Assembly: GCA_044349205.1 (NCBI GenBank)
Contig: JBIKRJ010000127.1
Coordinates: 1 to 7,169, forward strand
From: UBA9547 sp044349205
GTDB lineage: Bacteria; Bacteroidota; Bacteroidia; Cytophagales; UBA9547
Length of the DNA stretch: 7,169 bases
Direction: 5' to 3'
Under the pieces are notes generated by a model. That model was not told the DNA's origin and ran no database searches. It was given only the letters and a program-made list of their open reading frames with translations. The position numbers and the translations under genes were made by a program. Below are positions 5,583 through 7,169 of this stretch, piece after piece (the stretch's first letter is position 1; each line of letters begins with the position of its first letter).

Positions 5583-7037
5583 TAACATTAGCAATCCTGC
5601 AAAAGTCAAAGCCCCGTTCAACAAAAGTATTTCAAACCCAAACTTATAGCCTCCCAACCATTCTACCGAGTTTAGATTGAGGATGTAACACAAAATGGGC
5701 GACAGAACACAAATAAATGGTACTAAATAGTCGCTTGAAAGTACCCTTTTGGTGAAAAGACCAAAAAAGAACAAGCCCAACAAAGGCCCATAAGTGTAGC
5801 CCGCCGCCTTGAAAACCGAATTCACCACCGAGTCGTCGTTCAGTAATTTGAACAAGACAATGACCAAAAGGAGCAGGAAGGAAAAGCCCACATGCACCCA
5901 ATTTTTTAACATCAGCTTGCGAGACTCGCTTTTTATCTGACGAAAATTCAAAAAATCGACGCAGAAAGAAGTGGTGAGCGAGGCAAGGGCAGAATCGGCA
6001 CTAGCATAAGAAGATGCCGTGATGCCCAAGAGAAAAAACACCCCCGCAAAGGTGCCAAAATGATTGAGTGCCAACATGGGGTATAATTCGTCGCTACGGG
6101 CGGGCAAGGCTATCCCTTTAGCCCCCGCATACATGTACAACAATGCTCCCAAAGCCAAAAACAATAAGTTGACAAACACCAAAATGACGCAGAACCAAAA
6201 CATGTTCTTTTGGGCATCGCCTATGTGCTTGCATGTGAGGTTTTTTTGCATCAAATCTTGGTCAAGACCCGTCATGACAATGGCTATAAAAGCCCCCGAC
6301 ACAAACTGCTTCAGAAAGAAATTATCGGCCTTGGGATCCCAAAAAAAGATTTGAGAAAAAGGGCTTTCGGATACGGCGTTGGGCATTTCCCACAAAGAGA
6401 GATTTAATTCGCCAGAAATAAGTACCACACTGATAACCAAGGCACTAATTAAAAAAACGGTTTGAAAGGTATCGGTCCAAATGATGGTTTTGATACCACC
6501 CTTGAAGGTATAAATCCAAATAAGCACAATGGTGATAAAAACCGTAACAAAGAAAGGCACCTTCCAAGCGTTGAAAATGCCTATTTGCAACACTTCGGCT
6601 GCCAAAAACAAACGAAATGCCGAACCCACCGTACGCGACAAAAGAAAAAATGCAGCCCCCGTTTTGTATGACCAATGCCCAAGCCTTTGTTCCAAATAGC
6701 CATAGATAGAAATTAAATTCATTCGATAGTAAATGGGCATAAGCACGGTAGCGATGAAAAAATAGCCCACCAAGTAGCCAAGTACCAACTGGAAATAGCC
6801 AAATTGATTTAGCTGACCTGTCGCTTTGTTTACGGCTCCTACCGCTCCTGGCACCGAAATGAACGTAACGCCCGAAAGCGAGGTACCTATCATACCAAAG
6901 GCCACCAAATACCAGGGCGATTGCCTGTTGGCCGTAAAAAAATCGTTGGTATCGGACTTTTTGCCCGTGAAATAGGCAATAAGCAGCAAAGCAGCAAAAT
7001 AGATACCCAAAATACTTAGAATCAAAATTGGTGACAT
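5565..7037 (-). CDS. Sodium:solute symporter (SSS/SLC5 family), substrate unknown
   Basis: This 490-residue inner-membrane transporter has about 12-13 hydrophobic helices in the LeuT-like fold and is of family length. Near the N-terminus are the first helix (MSPILILSILGIYFAALLL), the loop NDFFTANRQSPWYLVAFGM (31-49) and GTSLSGVTFISVPG (51-64), the unwound TM1 segment of the family. Helix 8 carries TASSYASADSALASLTTS (340-357), whose serines and threonines correspond to the conserved Na+-coordinating stretch of SSS proteins. It uses the sodium gradient to import a small solute (sugar, amino acid, vitamin, sialic acid and others are all known in the family); nothing here identifies the substrate. 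ATG 7035-7037 is chosen because homologues I recall from Bacteroidota begin with an MSP-hydrophobic stretch and an A-rich tract precedes it; an upstream in-frame TTG at 7082 would add 15 unlikely residues. It converges on the metal permease. Confidence 0.93.
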   Translation of the reverse strand: MSPILILSILGIYFAALLLIAYFTGKKSDTNDFFTANRQSPWYLVAFGMIGTSLSGVTFISVPGAVGAVNKATGQLNQFGYFQLVLGYLVGYFFIATVLMPIYYRMNLISIYGYLEQRLGHWSYKTGAAFFLLSRTVGSAFRLFLAAEVLQIGIFNAWKVPFFVTVFITIVLIWIYTFKGGIKTIIWTDTFQTVFLISALVISVVLISGELNLSLWEMPNAVSESPFSQIFFWDPKADNFFLKQFVSGAFIAIVMTGLDQDLMQKNLTCKHIGDAQKNMFWFCVILVFVNLLFLALGALLYMYAGAKGIALPARSDELYPMLALNHFGTFAGVFFLLGITASSYASADSALASLTTSFCVDFLNFRQIKSESRKLMLKNWVHVGFSFLLLLVIVLFKLLNDDSVVNSVFKAAGYTYGPLLGLFFFGLFTKRVLSSDYLVPFICVLSPILCYILNLNSVEWLGGYKFGFEILLLNGALTFAGLLMLSKRGG

Positions 7038-7169
7038 CACTCGTTTTTTTTGTAAAGAAACGGTATAAAGCCATGTGTTCAAATCCTTTCTTTATATATG
7101 CATGGCTAGTTGTTGGAAATTTTACAAGCAAAACTTTATTTTGCAGCAAAAACTTAAAACCCCTAAATA
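7038..7169. other. Upstream region of the symporter, non-coding
   Basis: This 132-bp AT-rich stretch runs to the right edge without a credible gene. For the symporter (minus strand) I see an A-rich tract just before the ATG, which may help ribosome binding in this phylum, but no exact TAnnTTTG box. On the plus strand, TTG at 7113-7115 followed after 21 bases by TATTTTG (7137-7143) is one base short of a Bacteroidota promoter and could serve a gene beyond the edge. Confidence 0.4.
7128..7151. repeat. Clustered GCAAAA / TTTTGC motifs (short palindromes)
   Basis: GCAAAA at 7128-7133, TTTTGC at 7139-7144 and GCAAAA at 7146-7151 occur within 24 bases. The last two make a perfect 6+1+6 palindrome and the first two an inverted repeat with a 5-base spacer. 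The cluster lies about 90-115 bases upstream of the symporter ATG and could be an operator for the symporter or for a gene past the right edge. Chance occurrence in AT-rich DNA is a real alternative. Confidence 0.3.

Noticed and set aside
7038..7082. Extension of the symporter to TTG 7082
   Set aside because: The extra 15 residues are polar and untypical; the ATG at 7035-7037 gives the familiar MSP-hydrophobic N-terminus.
6445..7149. A 234-codon open frame on the minus strand, overlapping the symporter in another frame
   Set aside because: It is a shadow of the symporter coding sequence; its translation is rich in Phe, Tyr, Trp and Cys with no family likeness.

Overview
The window looks like a piece of a Bacteroidota chromosome. 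The evidence is a C-terminal tail resembling a type IX secretion (T9SS) sorting domain at the left edge, promoter-like elements of the Bacteroidota -7 type (TAnnTTTG), start codons without clear Shine-Dalgarno sequences, and a Bacteroidota-style sigma-54 and sodium:solute symporter. A narrower placement (for example Cytophagales or Saprospirales) is only a guess. The window is densely coding and shows no rRNA, tRNA, CRISPR array or insertion sequence.

Left part (1-3070). The 3' end of a probable secreted, T9SS-sorted protein runs rightwards and stops at 158. Facing it on the minus strand is a run of four genes, read from right to left: a GT-B glycosyltransferase (3070-1904), a polysaccharide/O-antigen flippase (1914-673, overlapping the previous gene by 11 bp), a short antitoxin-like protein (637-422) and a YoeB/Txe-family mRNA-interferase toxin (431-174, overlapping the antitoxin by 10 bp). 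The first two form a small cell-surface polysaccharide unit: one adds a sugar, the other flips lipid-linked glycan across the inner membrane. The toxin-antitoxin pair follows only 35 bp behind and has its own promoter-like box so close to the antitoxin ATG that the transcript could be leaderless.

Middle (3071-5582). A 131-bp divergent intergenic region separates the glycosyltransferase from rpoN, which encodes an intact sigma-54 with region I, an acidic linker, a core-binding part, an HTH and a perfect RpoN box. A lone ABC-3 family metal-ion permease follows 23 bp later on the same strand. No ATPase or substrate-binding protein lies nearby.

Right part (5565-7169). A sodium:solute symporter on the minus strand converges on the permease, and the two coding ends overlap by 18 bp. 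A hairpin with a T6 tail just behind the symporter stop codon looks like its terminator and sits inside the last codons of the permease. Upstream of the symporter are 132 bp of non-coding sequence with clustered GCAAAA/TTTTGC motifs.

No new multi-gene system is evident. The points most worth a second look are the YoeB toxin paired with a non-YefM-like antitoxin and its near-leaderless promoter, the glycosyltransferase whose EX7E positions are His and Tyr, and the orphan metal permease behind rpoN.
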